From: a virus
Strand: one strand, 5' to 3'
IMG/VR virus record: IMGVR_UViG_3300037882_000654
Location: 1 to 30,704 of that record
Length of the DNA: 30,704 nucleotides
Under the pieces are notes generated by a model. It was given only the letters and a program-made list of their open reading frames with translations, searched no databases and was not told where the DNA came from. This document shows, piece by piece, positions 29,060-30,704 of this stretch (position 1 is the stretch's first letter; every line of letters starts with the position of its first letter). Position numbers and translations under genes: made by a program.

Positions 29060-29875
29060 TTATCCAATCACCACCACTACGTATCCAGAACCACCAGCAC
29101 CAGGTGTGCCACCAGAACCTCCACCTCCGCCACCAGTATTGGCTGTACCAGCAGTAGCAGTTGAAGCAGAACCTGCTCCTCCACCGCCAGAACCACCAGC
29201 GCCTGCAGTGCCACCATCTGGACGTCCCCCGCCGCCACCGCCATAGGTTACAGATGTTCCAGTAATAGAGTTTGCTGTTCCAGCGCCACCTGCTCCACTG
29301 TTACCTAAGGAACCATTACTACCAGTTGCGCCCGCTCCACCGCCTCCACCACCAGTTGAATATGATGAATTTGTTGCAGTTCCACCAGAATTACCTTGTC
29401 CAGAAGTTCCACTTCCAGCAGCAATTGCTTGTCTACCTCCACCCCCAGAACCACCAACCATTCCTTCAACATATGTGCTGCCAGTACCTGCTTCGCTACT
29501 GCCACGTCCGCCACCAATACCGTAATAATTTCCTACGGAACTAGATACACCATTTAACGATTTTTTAGGGTTACCTCCACCGTTTGAACCTCCAGCACCA
29601 ACGGTTACAGTTAAAGTACTAGCAGGTAAATATGCAGAAGTATCATACAAAACACCACCCGCACCACCACCTCCATAAACACCACCAGCGCCACCTCCTC
29701 CAACTATAAGAAGTTCGCAAGTACCAGCAGTACCAACAGTAATAGAACCAGAACCAGTAAATTTATAAATAGTTTTACCAGCACGTGAAGATGTGTCAAC
29801 AGTAGGCGAACCAGTAGTAGCAGTTACTGTTGCCTTACCAATTCCGCCTCCACCAATAGGTGTAAATAATGGCAT
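29060..29875 (-). CDS. Glycine-rich tail-fibre/adhesin-type protein, 271 aa
   Basis: After a beta-rich N-terminal domain (FTGSGSITVGTAGTCELLIV at about 35-54), nearly the whole protein is Gly-rich loops (GGGGAGG, GGGGGGAGATGSNG, GGGGGGSGGTPGAGG), ending YVVVVIG. Such polyglycine-II-like architectures form the receptor-binding tips of phage fibre adhesins (T4 gp38-type). AAGGAGATATAA precedes the ATG. Repetitive DNA here could drive tip variation by recombination. Confidence 0.8.
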   Translation of the reverse strand: MPLFTPIGGGGIGKATVTATTGSPTVDTSSRAGKTIYKFTGSGSITVGTAGTCELLIVGGGGAGGVYGGGGAGGVLYDTSAYLPASTLTVTVGAGGSNGGGNPKKSLNGVSSSVGNYYGIGGGRGSSEAGTGSTYVEGMVGGSGGGGRQAIAAGSGTSGQGNSGGTATNSSYSTGGGGGGAGATGSNGSLGNSGAGGAGTANSITGTSVTYGGGGGGRPDGGTAGAGGSGGGGAGSASTATAGTANTGGGGGGSGGTPGAGGSGYVVVVIG

Positions 29876-29885
29876 TTATATCTCC

Positions 29886-30704
29886 TTAAGCGTACTTAAT
29901 CGGACCAGCACCAAGAACGGTGTAGGTTGCTGATGCTGTTTTAATAATTGTAAATGAGTAAGCATCAATTGCAGATGCGTTACCAGCAGATGGAGCAGTA
30001 CCACCAGACCACTTAACTGTCTGCGCTGAGCCATCAATTGTTAATGCTGAATGCTTATATGCAGTTCCACCATTAGTAACCAAGAATGCAACTGTCATTG
30101 AATCACCCGTAGCCAACTTAGAGTTAATTGTTGTTCCAGAAGAACCACGAACATTAAGTGTCCAATCAGCAGAAGCATTAGATGTATAGTAAAGAACACC
30201 TTGTGTATCAGCATCAAAGTTAATAGTTCCAGTTGCTGCCGTAGCAGATACTGTCATACGTTCTTCTGGGGATACTAAGACTGGAGCAGTTGATGTAGCA
30301 TTATTAATCGTTGGTGCAGTAAGAGTTAAACCAGCAATTGTAGTTACTGTTGCTCCAGAAGCAATTGATGTTGAACCAATCGTTGGGGCTGAATAAGTAT
30401 TGTCTGTAGCCCACTCTAAACCTGTAGCGGTTGCTGAGTTAGCCTTAAGTACTTGACCATTGCTTCCAACGGTAAGTTTACCTACGGTATCTGCAGCAGT
30501 TCCTACAAGAATGTCACCCTTTGCATCAAAGATTGTTTCTTCAATTGCGGAGGCAAGTTCAAATGATGTAAAGGTAATTACTTCTACAATATCGTTGGCA
30601 GCAAGGGCTGCAAGAGATGTAAGGCTTGTGCCGTTAGATGCTGTGTAATCTGTAGTACGGACTAGAAGAACACCATTGAGGTATACCTGCTCCTTACCTG
30701 GAAG
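29886..30704 (-). CDS. Tail-fibre-like protein, partial (start beyond right edge)
   Basis: The frame is open from the stop at 29886 to the right edge, at least 272 codons, so the N-terminus is outside the window. Visible: KEQVYLNGVLLVRTTDYTAS, a common fibre motif, then DAKGDILVGTAADTVGKLTV and VLKANSATATGLEWATDNT (the repeat shared with the 28054 gene), then a beta-rich C-terminal domain (TQGVLYYTSNASADWTLNVR) ending AGPIKYA. A start at 30257 inside it is only internal. Structural fibre protein. Confidence 0.8.
   Translation of the reverse strand, partial: LPGKEQVYLNGVLLVRTTDYTASNGTSLTSLAALAANDIVEVITFTSFELASAIEETIFDAKGDILVGTAADTVGKLTVGSNGQVLKANSATATGLEWATDNTYSAPTIGSTSIASGATVTTIAGLTLTAPTINNATSTAPVLVSPEERMTVSATAATGTINFDADTQGVLYYTSNASADWTLNVRGSSGTTINSKLATGDSMTVAFLVTNGGTAYKHSALTIDGSAQTVKWSGGTAPSAGNASAIDAYSFTIIKTASATYTVLGAGPIKYA

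Noticed and set aside
29049-29246. Proline-rich rightward frame
   Set aside because: It is the complement of the Gly-rich fibre gene, which has a ribosome site and fits its operon.
30257-30257. ATG at 30257 as the start of a 123-residue gene
   Set aside because: The frame continues open upstream to the right edge with tail-fibre repeats in the same frame, so this ATG is internal.
1-30704. Integrase, attachment site or lysogeny repressor
   Set aside because: No recombinase motifs and no paired att-like repeats were found; absence from a partial genome does not settle the lifestyle.

Overview
The window is a stretch of a tailed-phage genome (Caudoviricetes, long non-contractile or short tail not resolved), not a bacterial chromosome. 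It holds a large terminase, a portal protein, tail-fibre genes, a CHAP endolysin with holin-like membrane proteins, and a compact replication/nucleotide operon, all tightly packed in opposing transcription blocks. A WhiB-family [4Fe-4S] regulator at 14321-14650 points to an actinobacterial host, because that family is almost confined to Actinobacteria and their phages. The AT-leaning composition would fit low-GC aquatic actinobacteria (inference). No integrase, immunity repressor, tRNA, capsid protein or DNA polymerase is visible, so lifestyle and genome ends cannot be decided from here.

Layout. (1) 1-9466, leftward: terminase, portal, two small head-region proteins, and an open reading frame of at least 1,722 codons that runs off the left edge. 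(2) 9467-10249: 0.8 kb without a convincing gene, filled with dyads, ending in a structured RNA-like segment with a terminator and a near-consensus promoter. (3) 10250-14762, rightward: a 204-residue unknown protein, then a chain of small proteins around an amidoligase-like protein and a class-II glutamine amidotransferase, ending with WhiB and a strong terminator. This block alone carries nine exact copies and one near copy of the palindrome GTACGAT[T/A]ATCGTAC. (4) 14786-21837, leftward: zinc-ribbon protein, sigma-like factor, metallophosphoesterase, HNH protein, Nmad1/DUF1599 protein, split primase, resolvase-like nuclease, secreted transglycosylase-like protein, DnaB/RecA-like ATPase and Cas4-like nuclease. 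(5) 22053-22707, rightward: four very small proteins, three with CxxC motifs (one FmdB-like). (6) 22794-30704, leftward: lysis cassette, a secreted Pro/Glu-rich protein, tail proteins and fibre-like proteins, running off the right edge.

How it works together. The leftward blocks at both ends would make virions and lyse the host. The inner leftward operon supplies primase, helicase-like ATPase and nucleases for replication and recombination. The rightward block looks like an early or regulatory/host-modification module: the amidotransferase would release ammonia from glutamine for the amidoligase to join to a carboxylate of unknown identity. The palindrome array, spread over promoters, gene junctions and coding sequence of that one unit, is the most unusual signal here and looks like a repeated operator, stoperator-like or RNA-level control element. 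Many junctions use TAATG, ATGA or GTGA overlaps, so translational coupling is the rule, and about a dozen genes are under 60 residues.
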